This document shows, piece after piece, positions 44,300-55,989 of a stretch of 64,000 nt of DNA (the first letter of the stretch is position 1; every line of letters begins with the position of its first letter). A model generated the notes under the pieces. The model did no database searches, was not told the origin of the DNA, and saw nothing but the letters and a program-made list of their open reading frames with translations. A program made the translations under genes and the position numbers. The stretch comes from Polytrichum commune (lineage: Eukaryota; Streptophyta; Polytrichopsida; Polytrichales; Polytrichaceae), in assembly GCA_950295325.1 (NCBI GenBank), contig OX485805.1:40721501-40785500 (forward strand). The letters run 5' to 3'.

Positions 44300-46923
44300 A
44301 CTACATGTCAAATTTCAAATAGTCCATACATTTTATATTTTTGTGTGATAGTTGTTACGTGTGAAATGTCAAGAACTTACTATTTTAACTAAATTAACTA
44401 AGTGGCACTCAAAAGCAAATATTTCATTGATCTACATGGGCTAAACTCACACATGGAGATCAAGAAGGAAAAATGTTACCTTGGAAAGAAAACAAAATTT
44501 AAACCACCAAAAAGGCATCACAAACCGAGGATCACATTTGGGCACACACTTGACTCTCCCACCATTGAAATATTCACAATGAAAGTGCCCTCAAATGATA
44601 TAATAAAATAGGAATGGTCCTCAATACTATTGTATTCCATTTGTGCAGGTGACTTGAGAAAAATCACGAACAAACACTTGTCTAACATCGATGTTTGAAA
44701 ACATGCAAAACGATACACAACTCTCTTTGCTCTCTCCTTTAGGCTCAAGTATGTCATTTTTCAAAAGTGGCCATAATTGTTTTTTCCTTATGACTTTGTT
44801 TGCTTGAGCTCAAGCTCTTCACAATGTGATTTTATTTCTCTTGAATGAATGATACTCAAATACCTTCTTTGTTGAGATGGTAGGGAATGCACATAGTGTT
44901 TTTACACATAAAGGAAAAAATGTTACAAAATACTTGAAGATTACCCTACGTGCATGTTAGTTTTGTACATGATTAATTATATCCATGAATGTCTACCATC
45001 TCAAGTGCCACTTGTCATGTTGACATTGGTTACAAGAGATTACACATCCCATATGGCACCTTGAAAATTAAGTATTTTGTCACATGGGTGTCCACAAGAT
45101 ATAACGTAAAGTAAATCCACACATTTGACAACTTAGGTTTACATCTTGACATGCCAAGAGATTGCTTGTTGTATTTCAATCATGAACATTCCATACCAAG
45201 GTATGTAACGATACAATTACATCGCAAGGCTTAAAAAGAAGTTATGTTGAACATACTTTACCGTATTTGCATCCCAAATTAAACATAACCCTTCTATGGA
45301 AGAAAAGTCATTAGATGAATAAAGTTATACTTTTATTAAGGGTATTTTCTAAGTAACCATTGAGGATGAAGTTAGCATGAACAAAATTTCATTATCATGG
45401 TCTCAATTTTAAGGTTGAACATGATCATACCTTCTCATAGGTTTGTCTAGAACAATAAGCAAATTGAACGAAGGTCAAAGAAATTGCTAAGCCAAAGTTA
45501 CATGCTTGAAATTACCACATTGAGTAAGTTGATACATTAAAATGTACAATCATCTTCATCAATACTTAGAGAATTCAATTGAAACGATTGGTACAAAAAT
45601 TATAATGAAGAAAATTTTGAATGTAGGATGCAAATTCAATCAAGTACATTGAGAATACATTGTTTCAAAGCCTTGGATTACAATTGCAATATATAATATC
45701 TAGGTGTAAATTGTTTATGATCACAATCCAATACATTGTTCCTTGGCATGTCGAGATTGAAAAGTTAACTCTCAAATGTATGGATGTCAATTTCAAGTAA
45801 TTTCTAAGAAAAAAATGTTCCTTAATTTGAGAACAATATATGCCAACATTTCCTTCCATCTCAAGAAGAAGAAGAAGAACAACAACAACACACACACACA
45901 CCCACGCGCACGCACGTTGGGAAGAGCATGAGCTCAAATCGAGTTGGAGGCATGATTGTTTTAAAAAAAATTTAAAAACAAACAAAGAAGCATAACATAA
46001 CATAACATTACTCAACACCTACTATTTATTTAGTGGCCCCTTGGAATATAATAGTCAGATGTTTAAAAAGTTGAGCAGGAGATTTAGCTTTCCAAGCATT
46101 TGACTGCTATATTTCGAGGGCCAACTAAACAAACAATAGGTGTTGTGTAATGTTTTGAACTTGGCCACACTTGAAAATGACATAAAAGGCTTATGGAGGG
46201 GAGGGTGAGGACCTCATCACATATGAGGTCCCAAGCTCAGTAGGAGTAGAGGCATTGTCCATGAGATTCTGGCTATAATTGGTGAAAATCCTAGTGTTTC
46301 CAAGTCCAACTAGTTACACTCCAACCTCCCTAAGATCACGTGTTTGACAACCAAAGTGCATGTGATATCAAGGAGGTATGCAGTGTTAGCATGGGTTCGT
46401 GACAATAAAGAATTAGTATAGCGTGTGACACTATGGAATAACACAAAGTCAACAATGCAATAATGACAATAATGACAATGAATACAATGTGGTGCGTGCA
46501 AGCTTATGGTTTGAATTCTTCGGTGATTATTTTAATGTCAAAACCTATGATATAAGAGAGGGAAATGTAACAACAAGGAAGGAGATTTAAATTGAGAACA
46601 TTTGTTCCCTACGGTTTCATGATATAAGAGAGGGAGTGACATTACCGAGAGTGACATTATAGAGGTTAGGGTGTACATCTTGTGATCTTTTGTTTTAATT
46701 TATCATTTGAGGAGAATTTTATAGATTCTTATGAAATAATGGGTAGTTTTCTTGAAGTCTTGAACTTCCACCAGTTATTTCTCAAACTCAACATGTTCAT
46801 TTATAAATGTGTACATTGTTTGTCTAATAAATGTGCATTACCATTTGGAGTTTACGTGTTGCTATAACATTTTACTAAGAGTATCAGTTTTTACCAACAA
46901 AGTTATATAATATTCTTCAGTGC
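44300..46923. other. AT-rich spacer, simple repeats only
   Basis: No gene is supported. A short GAA/CAA/CA simple repeat lies at about 45863-45915. Open frames are short and without motifs. Confidence 0.4.
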
Positions 46924-47074
46924 GCCATAGCATTATTCAGATCCATAACAATGTTATGTGGGATTGACAATATCCAACAGATTATTCCTCACATTACAAC
47001 TGAACGTGGACAATATTCTGCAAAATATTGCCAGTCCCACAAAACTTTATTATGGATCTGAATAATGTTATGGC
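46924..47074. mobile_element. 151-bp MITE with about 50-bp terminal inverted repeats
   Basis: The left end GCCATAGCATTATTCAGATC and the right end pair over about 50 bp as imperfect inverted repeats, leaving little internal sequence. A related single end lies at about 60223-60290. No clear target duplication. The autonomous partner is not in the window. Confidence 0.7.
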
Positions 47075-47097
47075 ATACTAACTACACTAAATATGTT

Positions 47098-47470
47098 ATT
47101 TAGTGTCATATGGCATTTAGTATCACTGTGGTAAGTTTTCGGATGACACTTCTTACGAATAAGAGGATGAATATTGTCATGGATGATGGATGAGTTCATC
47201 CATTGGCCAAAACCCTACCTTCTCTTGTCAGCAACTTGTGATGAAATATTGTCATGCATGATTGAAGTTTGGATGAAAAATCACTTGATAAGTGACAATA
47301 ATTGCAACACTCTAAATCGACAATCGCCCAAACTGTTTACAAGGAATGACAAATAATGTTGGGTCAGCATTTAGTGTTGGTGACACTATACCACGGTTTA
47401 CAATTAGTATTGAGCAAGACAACTAGAATTGGTGACACTACATAAAATATTCAATGTAGCTTTCTTTGGA
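47098..47470 (+). repeat. Dispersed repeat, copy 1 (TGTCATATGG family)
   Basis: Matches 47938-48330 in the same orientation: both begin TGTCATATGGNATTTWRTRTC, contain TTTGGATGAAAAATCACTT, and end with GAATTGGTGACACTA. Non-coding. Confidence 0.65.
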
Positions 47471-47937
47471 ACTACATTGTGTATGGTATTTTGTGTCACG
47501 TACATTGTTTGCGAAGGGCCTAAACTAGATGCCATTTAGAGTAGCCCATTGAGACTTGAGATGGTAGGCTTGTGTTTTAATATGCAAGGGGAAAGATCTT
47601 TTTGAGCGTTCAAATGGCAAGTGTCATGTGTTTACGTTTTCGTATGCAAGAGGAAATATTGCTTAGCACATTAATGCCAAGTGTCATTTGTGTACACTTC
47701 AGTCACCTTGTAGACCATTTTGCAACACATGCATGCACCTCATAACACTATTGAACATACTCATGCCAAGATATTAATAATCGCACTTGAACGCCAAGTG
47801 TCATGAGGTGGCACTTGTGGTGAAGTTGTTAACCACCAATGTAACGTAGCATATGCCTCAAAATAGGGTTAAGTGACACTATTATGCACGTGACACTAAA
47901 TACCACAAACGGTGTACACAAAATAGTGTATTTTAGT

Positions 47938-48330
47938 GTCATATGGTATTTTATGTCATTGTGGTAACTTTTCTAGGACACTTTATATGAAAAAGGTTAT
48001 AAATATTGTCATACCAACTTACTTTCAGCTCATTCAAATGCCAAGTATTGAAACAAAGTGTGATATATTCCACATCCTAACATTTATGTGATGAGACATT
48101 GTCATACATGATTGAAATTTGGATGAAAAATCACTTAGTAAGTGACAAGAATTACAACATTGTAAACCTACGATGCCCAAATGTTTATTTTTATTTTTAT
48201 TAGGAATGACAAATAATGGTAGGGTTACAATTAGTGTCGGTGACTCTACACAGACGGCTTACAATTCATATCGAGTGAGACAAATAGAATTGGTGACACT
48301 AAATACAATATTTAGTGTAGTGCGTTTGAG
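47938..48330 (+). repeat. Dispersed repeat, copy 2 (TGTCATATGG family)
   Basis: Second copy of the repeat at 47098-47470, with about 20 bp extra from an ATTTTT run near 48186. It ends in an ACACTAAATA/TATTTAGTGT palindrome at about 48297-48322. Confidence 0.65.
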
Positions 48331-48627
48331 CTAAAAAGAGTTTCTCCTGCCCTCAGCATCCCTTTATGCCAAAGACACTACACTAAATATTGTATTTAGT
48401 GTCACTTACTAATCGGAACTACGCAATACTATATCCATTAATCAAATATCTCATACTCTACCAACAAATGTCAGATTGGATTGTTTGGACATAATAGAAC
48501 ATTATCAACTTTACTGTATAAAACCAATTCCATCAATCGTAACAGATAAAGCACTGTGTAACTGCAAACAGTAAGTGACATTAAATATCAGATTTAGTGT
48601 ACATTTAGATTCTATTTTCTTTCGGTG

Positions 48628-48812
48628 GGTCTCTCTCTCTCTCTCTCTCTGTGCCAAATGCTCCCAGGCCCACAAGGCGGGTGCGTGGGGAAATCATGCA
48701 CTCCACTCTTGGGACTTGATTAGACTCGGTCTGTTCTTATCTTGTCACTCTGTATTATGTGTAGGATTTAGGGTTTAGGGTCAGTCTGTAGTGTACTTGG
48801 GACTTAGGGCGG
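48628..48812 (+). repeat. Telobox repeat family, copy B (5' part)
   Basis: A CT dinucleotide run precedes GTGCCAAATGCTCCCAGG; the telobox is at about 48767-48780. Only the first part of the family consensus is present. Confidence 0.7.
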
Positions 48813-49094
48813 CTTTACATCTAGAGGATGGGCCAATTCCCCTTGAGGTTGATTGCATGAAATTGCAGCTCTTTTTGGGTTGGAGGCCGGCTTCAACTAC
48901 ACATTATAATAAGATTATAATGGGGGCCAATTTTCCCATATGTAAATGCCTTAGGGTCAAGAGGCTAGGCTGATTCAATAATTCTAGCATAATCTAACAG
49001 ATCTAGCATAGAGTCGTTCATATTTTCACATAATCCAATGGATGTGGTTCGCTGGAAAAATCATATGTTGTTAAAAGAGTTTATCTTTTCATTG

Positions 49095-49596
49095 AAATTT
49101 GACATTGGCCCCGAGGCCAAGTATTGGCCATTCATTTTGGGTGCACCCAATTCAATGAGCTTGGGCCATGTCATACCATGCATTTTTTGATTTAAAAATT
49201 CATACCACCAAATCGGCCCGGCCTCTAGGTGTACATTTAGATTCTGTTTTCTTTTGGTGGCTCCTTGCTTGCTTCTTCCCCCTCTTTCTCTGTGCCAAAC
49301 GCTCCCAAGCCCACAAGGCACGTGTGTGGGGAAATCATCCACTCCACATTTGGGACTTGATTAGACTCGGTCTGTTCTTATCTTGTCACTGTGTACTATG
49401 AGTAGGATTTAGGGTTTAGGGTCAGTCTGTAGTGTACTTGGGAGTTAGGGTCGCTTTACACCTACAGACCAGGCCAATTCTAAAGGCCGGGCCGATTTTG
49501 GTGGTATGAATTTTTAAATCAAAAAATGCATGATATGACATGGCCTGAGCTCATTGAATTGGGTGCACCCAAAATGGAAGGCCAATGTCAAATTCC
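49095..49596. mobile_element. About 500-bp element with about 140-bp inverted arms, containing a telobox copy
   Basis: Arms 49095-49236 and 49457-49596 are imperfect inverted repeats (AAATTTGACATTGGCC against GGCCAATGTCAAATT; GGGTGCACCCAATTCAATGA in the left arm with its complement on the right). Between them sits telobox repeat copy C (49268-49452). It looks like a foldback transposon that captured, or grew around, the telobox repeat. Confidence 0.75.
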
Positions 49597-49612
49597 AAGA
49601 AAAAAAAACTAA

Positions 49613-49990
49613 GACTCGGCCTGTGCTTACCTTGTCAGTGTGTACTATGTTTGGGATGGATCACCATGCAACATTTGATAATCGAATGCGACTTGGCCTG
49701 AGCTAGTTGGCTCTTCAATGCTTACTTTCTCTAACTACTGTATGGTAGGGAAACAGAAAACGCTGAATAGAAGCTGACTCGGCCAGACAGAGGGGATTGA
49801 AATTTGTGTGATATTTTCCAACGAAGGAGTTAGTGTGTATGTTTGACAAATTCCATTTGATGTTCAATTTCAAATCCGGAGTGTTACGTGAAGTTTTCAA
49901 AAACAAAAAGTGAATGTCACTCGACATCTACATTTTCATCTAAAATGCCATCTCATTGTCACATGCCTAGTAGTTCGTGTCCTTTCTATT
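49613..49990 (+). repeat. Telobox repeat family, copy D (3' part)
   Basis: Matches the 3' half of copy A: GATGGATCACCATGCAACAT, GGCCTGAGCTAGTTGGCTC, TAGAAGCTGACTCGGCCAGA, then GTCACATGCCTAGTAGT. It lies directly right of the foldback element, which may have split a full copy. Confidence 0.7.
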
Positions 49991-50442
49991 GTGGGTTTCT
50001 TTCTTCACAAGTCACACTACATGTCAAATTTTTAATAGCCAGTACAATTTTTGTGTGTGCAAAAACTTGCAATTTTTTTGTCGAAAATATACACAAGATG
50101 GAATAGAGGAAATTATGAGGAATGCAAGTTGCCTCATAATTTTATTCCATGTAAATAATAAGTTACATTTTCCCAAAGAGGCAAGTTAGTCAAACTCCCC
50201 TACTTGTATAATAAATTATATACATCATATGTGCAATAGTCAAAACAAAAATATCCTATTTACAACAATGCTATATCCATTAAGTAAATATCTCATATTC
50301 TACCAACAAAGGTCTGATTGATTGTTTGGACACAATAGAACATCAACAACTTTACTTGATAAAACAAATTCCATCAATAGTAATAGATAAAATATTGTGT
50401 GATTGCAAACAATAAGTGACACTAAATATCATATTTAGTGTG

Positions 50443-52361
50443 CAGTCTAACCTCATTAGCACGACACTTGTTTATACGACACCTTTGATATTATGACACA
50501 TTTTTGCGCTACCAAACTTTTTAGTTCCAAACTCTCTCTTTTACACAACTACAACACTCGATAATACAACATTTAGAATCTTTGTTTTGTCATATTAAAG
50601 AGGTAATTGCTATTAAAATTCCTTTCATCTATGTTATGTACATCTGAATATTCATCCATTTGCACTTGAGAACTACTTGGGAACTTCATTTATCATTGGG
50701 AACTTAATGATAATTAGAGTTACTAGTGTAGAATGGACATGGCCCGGGTACGCAACTCCCGTATTATATGGTCCTGATTATAATCACTTATAATGCGTTT
50801 TAGTCCAATATTGAGTGATACAATTTGTTTTAATGTAGGAAACCCTTGTAGCCCTTCTAACAAGGAATCCAAAAATGTAATCATATATAGGAAATGAATA
50901 TATTTTGAAGCATATAATGGCATTAAAAACCTAATTATATGATTTTTTTAATACATGTACCATAGGTCAAACTACCCAACTTTTTGGACTTTTTAATAAA
51001 ATTTTAACATTGTGAATAACTTATAATTTTAATGGGAGGCAACTATTCGTGGCTTATAATTTTAATGAGAGGCTTAATAAATATGCAACCCAACTTTTTT
51101 TTTCATCTCATTTATTTAATTTGGTCTTCACCCAAATTTTTTTTCATCTCTTTTTATTTAATTTGGCCTTTACCCAACTTTTTTTTCATCTCATTTTATT
51201 TAATTTGGTCTTCACCCAACTTTTTGATCATTTTAATTTGATATAATATGATATAATTTTTACAAAAGCCGTCCTCTAAGCCGTTTTAAGTACGATGCCC
51301 CCTGCGTATAATATGGGAGTTGCGTACCCGGGAGACATGGTTGGGGTTAGAGTGGCCTCCTTCCTATTTTTTTGTCAAATTATGAGCATGAAGATGTTCA
51401 CAACATGGATGAGACTGGATTTTATTGTAGAGCACATCCTAATAAGACATCAACACAAGGGAAGGTGAAGGGTCGGAAGTTACAGAAGGAGCGTGTAACA
51501 CTTGCTCTTGCTATTAATTCAATTGGGACCGATAAATTGAAGTTGCTTGTGATCTATACATCTAAGCAACCACGATGTTTTGGAAGGTGGCAACCTCACG
51601 AGTATGTTTGGTGGCACTCAAATAAAACATCATGGATGAAGGGGGATAAATTTGAGTCTTGGATTTTGCAGCTCAACAATCAATTCAAAGGCCAAATTCA
51701 AAAGGTGACCATGATTCTGGATAATGCATCTTCACATGTTAGCTTTGCCAAAGTTGGTAAGTCTCGTGGTTTTTCAACCTTGGAATTGAGCAACATGACT
51801 TTGGCATTCCTTCCTCCCAATGTTACAAACGTAGTTCAACCTTTGGATCAAGGTATAATAGCATCTTTCAAAATTAAAATCAAGAAGAAACTTTTGCAAT
51901 GGGTTTTATTAAAATATGATGATGCTACATTATAAGATTTAAGGAAGGTGGTGCCCAACATCACACATGCTATCATATAGAGTTATCAAGTATGGAGTGA
52001 GTTGGATGGCGTGTATATTACCTGCATTTAGATAGAAGGGGAAGAGAGTATTGAGCTAGAATTGAGTACTGATGAATTGGTGGATGTTGCTTTGGGAATC
52101 AATCATGCACAAGGCTTTGATCTTAATGTTGATCTACATTCAAAAGATGTGGATGATGTTGCTCCACCTACGGTAAAACTTAGCAATGCTAAACATCATG
52201 CATCATTGTTGTCTAATTTCTTATTAGACAACTCTTTTCATTTTGGTGTTAATGAAATGATTAGTTTTCAAAAGCTAGTAGGGAATTTAGATGAGATGGC
52301 AATTGCTAACTTGGGTAGGCAACACCAAAGATCTTTGAACTCCTATTTCAAGAGTTCTTGA
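50443..52361 (+). pseudogene. pogo/Tigger-like transposase remnant, with nested insertion
   Basis: One frame runs from 51372 to 52361 and is recognisable as the DDE_1 core of pogo-type transposases: NMDETGFYCRA (first Asp), MILDNASSH (second Asp), LPPNVTNVVQPLDQGI (third Asp). Three in-frame stops break it (TAA 51933-51935, TAG 51978-51980, TAG 52029-52031) but no frameshift is needed. The N-terminal CENP-B-type DNA-binding half is missing; the DNA left of 50743 (CAGTCTAACCTCATTAGCAC at about 50445) could be the element's 5' end. Known role: cut-and-paste transposition at TA sites. Dead copy. Confidence 0.8.
50743..51332. mobile_element. 590-bp non-autonomous element, hAT-like, nested in the pogo copy
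   Basis: Terminal inverted repeats begin CCCGGGTACGCAACTCCC at both ends, 25 of 26 bases matching. Flanks are GGACATGG (50735-50742) and AGACATGG (51333-51340), a 7-8 bp target duplication as made by hAT transposases. Inside, a unit of about 50 bp (CATCTCATTTTATTTAATTT plus CTTCACCCAAC and a T-run) repeats three times at about 51090-51230. No ORF of its own. Confidence 0.8.
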
Positions 52362-52544
52362 GAATATTTATATTTGTTTGGAGTTATAAGTTATCATTTC
52401 ATACAAACCATATTGCTTAAACCTGTTGTATACATATTTTAAGCTCATATTGCCTATGTTTTTTGTATTCCCTCAATAGAACGACAACTTTACGCCAATT
52501 GTCATATCAACGAAAAGATCACACCTCGATCATACGTGTCATCT

Positions 52545-52885
52545 GTGTCTGTGCCAAATGCTTCCAGGCCCACAAGGCAGGTCACGACATGCATGTGAGG
52601 TGCATGGGGAAATCATCCACTCCACTCTTGGGACTTCACCAGACTTGGTCTGTGCTTATCTTGTTAGTCTGTACTATGTGTAGGATTTAGGGTTTAGGGT
52701 CAGTCTGTAGTGTACTTGGGACTTCATTAGACTCGGCCTGTGCTTACCTTGTCAGTGTGTACTATGCTTCGGATGGATCACCATGCAACCTTTGATAATT
52801 GAATGTGACTTGGCCTGAGCTAGTTGGCTCTTCAATGCTTACTTTCTCCAACTACTGTATGGTAGCTAGGGAAACAGAAAACCAA
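52545..52885 (+). repeat. Telobox repeat family, copy E
   Basis: GTGCCAAATGCTTCCAGGCC, telobox at about 52686-52699, then GATGGATCACCATGCAACC and GGCCTGAGCTAGTTGGCTC. It combines both halves, as in copy A, but is shorter at the 3' end. Confidence 0.7.
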
Positions 52886-52889
52886 TGTG

Positions 52890-54800
52890 TATGTTTGACA
52901 AAGTTTTTGCAAGTTTTTGACATTTGACACGCACAAACTTGCACAAAAATAAAATGCATGTCAATTGACACGTACAATTTAGAGTTTGACATGTAAAGTG
53001 TGGCTCGTGAAGTCTCATAACATTCAACAACTCACAAAGGATATTGAGAGAAAAAATTAATGTTTTTTGAGTATAGAGAAATTGTATATGTATTGAGAAG
53101 AATGCCTTGAAGGAGGTGAGTTATAAGATAATTTAAATTATTGTTTGACACTCAATCTTAAGATAATTTTATTGCTATGGAAAGAGGTGTTTCTCCCCAA
53201 AAGTCTCTCTCTATATAGTTTTTCTTCTTCTTCTAACTATAATCAATTTTCCAATTGATATTCATTGTCTTACTCTCTAGATCCTATTTTATCTCTAACA
53301 CTCCTAGAAGAGTCTTTTTTCATATTGTTACAACCGTTAAGCCTCTTGGATGTTCAAAATCCTTAATTTCTACTTTCATCTTTACTATGACTACATATTC
53401 TAATTTCTGTATAAGTACAAATATACCAATATATTTTACTAACACAATTGGTAGTTACCAATCCTCAAGGTATAGGTGAGGTGGGTTCAATATTGATTGA
53501 CTTGGCAAAATTCCTACTTAATGTGTGGTAACTTTATATCCCTCATATTATAGTTTAACCTCCTAATTTGTTCTTCCAAAATGATGGCCTTGATCTCTAA
53601 AATCTCTTTTTATTCTTATATTTTGTTCCTTCAAAATGTTGGCATTGATCTTTAAAATCTCTGTGCCTATCCTATCTCCATGGGTTGTATATCCTATCGC
53701 CGTGAATCTTTCTTCTAATCTTTGTGGCAACATGTAATTATGTGGTGGCTTTTAATTCTCCATGAGCTCTCTCGCTCCTTCTATTGCTAGTTGGTCCCTC
53801 CACCTTCGCTTTGGCTACGGACATTATTGTTGTGCATTCCTTGTATTGGCTTTTGGCTTTTGGTGTGCCGTCTTATCCTCGTCTTTTGGCTTGATTTATG
53901 TATTCACACTTATCCATGTTAATGTTGAAGTACAAAGTTTGGTATCTAGTTTGTCACCACATGTGAAGTTGTAAAATATCTTCCAAGCAAGACCGTATCA
54001 AGAAATATGGAGTATGTGTTCGGAAAAACACATGGCTTCTTGTTGTTCGAGCCATGTAAATCATAATTCACTCAATTTTTTTTTTTCACGAAACTTTACA
54101 TGATAATTTTATACCTTATCAAGACCTCACATATCAAATTTAATGGCTAGATGACCTTTGTAGCATGTGGCGAGTGTTTCTCTCAAACTAACTTTCTAGT
54201 TTGAACATTGCTTCAAATACTTGGTTGCATTCATGTTTTTATCTCCCAATTTATAAGTTCTTTGTACTTAAGATTTTGACACGTGTTAGAAAAGATATCT
54301 CAGTAGCTATCTTTCAAGTCTCGTCCTCATATTCACAATATTCACCGAGAACCAAAATCTCAAAATTAAGCCACTTAGCTGCCTTCGTCTCTAGATCTCA
54401 TTCATTTCAAGACTCCAATGTTCCTTCTATAGCAAGAACCAAATCCTCCAAATTTGTAAACTTCACTAGTAACTACAAAAATATTCGCCAATGAGGCTTC
54501 TATTCATACTTCAAAATGATGGGTATGCTTCAGATAACGTGTAATATATCTCACCAAGAACACATCTCAAAAGTTTCATCTCAAGATCCCATTCTAATCA
54601 TTCATAATACACCAAAACCAATATCCAAAATAATATTTCTTTATCGATCAAATGTAAAAGATTTAACTATTGCAAATGTATAAGATATCACTTCATTGTC
54701 AAGTTGAACAGCACATGTGGCCAGAGAAAAATCTACTTTTTGTAAGTTGCATCACCAAAATGGGTCAAAATTTTCTCAAAATGTTTTCATGAGTAGATAT
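52890..54800. other. AT-rich spacer without recognised genes
   Basis: Only open frames up to 97 codons without motifs. No repeats shared with the rest of the window were noticed. Confidence 0.35.
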
Positions 54801-54810
54801 ACATGGTATC

Positions 54811-55095
54811 TCGGGGGGCTCACTCCCTCTTATATTTTGTATACACGTGCGTTCGGGACCTATTTATTGGGGGGCTATTTTACCTTGCAAAAAAGATTAT
54901 AACGTATGATACTTTTCAAAATAAAGGTGTGATGGTATTTTACATGTGATGTTATTTTACATGTAATCATTTTTCACTATTTTAAAACCCCCTATATTAT
55001 ATGTAGGTTTTTTGTAAAATTTATCTACAATGAATATATTAGACCCTATTTTTTATCGCACGTTGTTCTACGATTTTTGCCAGTGAACCCCCCGA
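54811..55095. mobile_element. 285-bp MULE-type MITE with perfect 10-bp target duplication
   Basis: Ends TCGGGGGGCTCACT and (reverse complement) TCGGGGGGTTCACT. Flanked on both sides by ACATGGTATC (54801-54810 and 55096-55105). A 9-11 bp duplication is the hallmark of Mutator-like transposition. The interior is AT-rich and non-coding. A MULE transposase copy is at 2947-6700, but its ends were not matched to these. Confidence 0.85.
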
Positions 55096-55797
55096 ACATG
55101 GTATCTATTACTTAGTAATAAATGGTAACCACATTTGTTGATCTTTTAAAACACACACACACACATACAGTAATGGTGCATAATTGAACTTAAACAATTA
55201 CTACTTAAAATGAAGATGACTAAATTTTTTTTAAAAAATACAACATATATTATCAATAATCATATATATGTAGGAAAAATATCATAAATTTTAAAATTAT
55301 CTATGGCATATAATATAGGAGTAATGGAACTTGATTGCATGTGGTGTTCAACTTGACAATGGAGTGACCACCCCCCCCCCCCAACGGTTTGGCCTTGATC
55401 CTATTTATAGAAGAATAGTTGACAAAAAGCTTGGACAAATCTCCTATGGCAGTCGATTACCATTGAATCATAATTTGTGTATTTGCGTCATTATTTAGAG
55501 GAGGGATCAGTTGGGGATTGATCATTTGATTTATGGGATTGCAAAAACATGTGCATTTGTACCAAACTAGAATAGTTCAATACATCTTGTGACAAATTGC
55601 ATGTAATGTTGGTTACATATGTTTCTCCCGATTGCCAAAAGACATAGGTGTGTTGAAGCTTTTGCTTCCACATTTGACAAACCTCCTTTCCTCTCCGTCA
55701 ATGGCATAGTGGAAATCACATAGCCTTCAGAGCCCATGCCCCCACTTGCATTGTATAGGGTTTAGGGTGATGCAAGTGAGTTTGACCACTTGTAACC

Positions 55798-55989
55798 TTG
55801 TTGCCTAAAGAGTTCTATGAGGAGTATAAGAGAACATTCACTAAGTTAAAAAAAGAGCTTCACTCCATCACACGAGATGATCACGTGTGGTTTTTGGAGT
55901 CTTGGGATTTGAACAACCTCCATGTTGTTAAATTGTTTTGTGTCAAATGCAATAAGGACTTTGGATCAAACAATGGCGACTACAATTAG
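55798..55989 (+). other. 63-codon open frame, possible gene fragment
   Basis: Encodes an amphipathic stretch (YEEYKRTFTKLKKELHSI) followed by HVVKLFCVKCNKDFGSN with one Cys-x2-Cys. Composition looks protein-like rather than random, but no start context, partner exon or family was recognised. Possibly a transposon or zinc-finger gene fragment. Confidence 0.25.

Noticed and set aside
45863-45915. GAA/CAA/CA simple repeat as a regulatory element
   Set aside because: An ordinary microsatellite with no nearby gene to regulate.
51032-51246. Overlapping 65-69 codon ORFs rich in Phe/Leu/Ile
   Set aside because: They are translations of three T-rich units of about 50 bp inside the nested hAT-like element.
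55370-55382. Poly-C run
   Set aside because: Simple homopolymer; length may be a sequencing artefact and no structure around it was seen.
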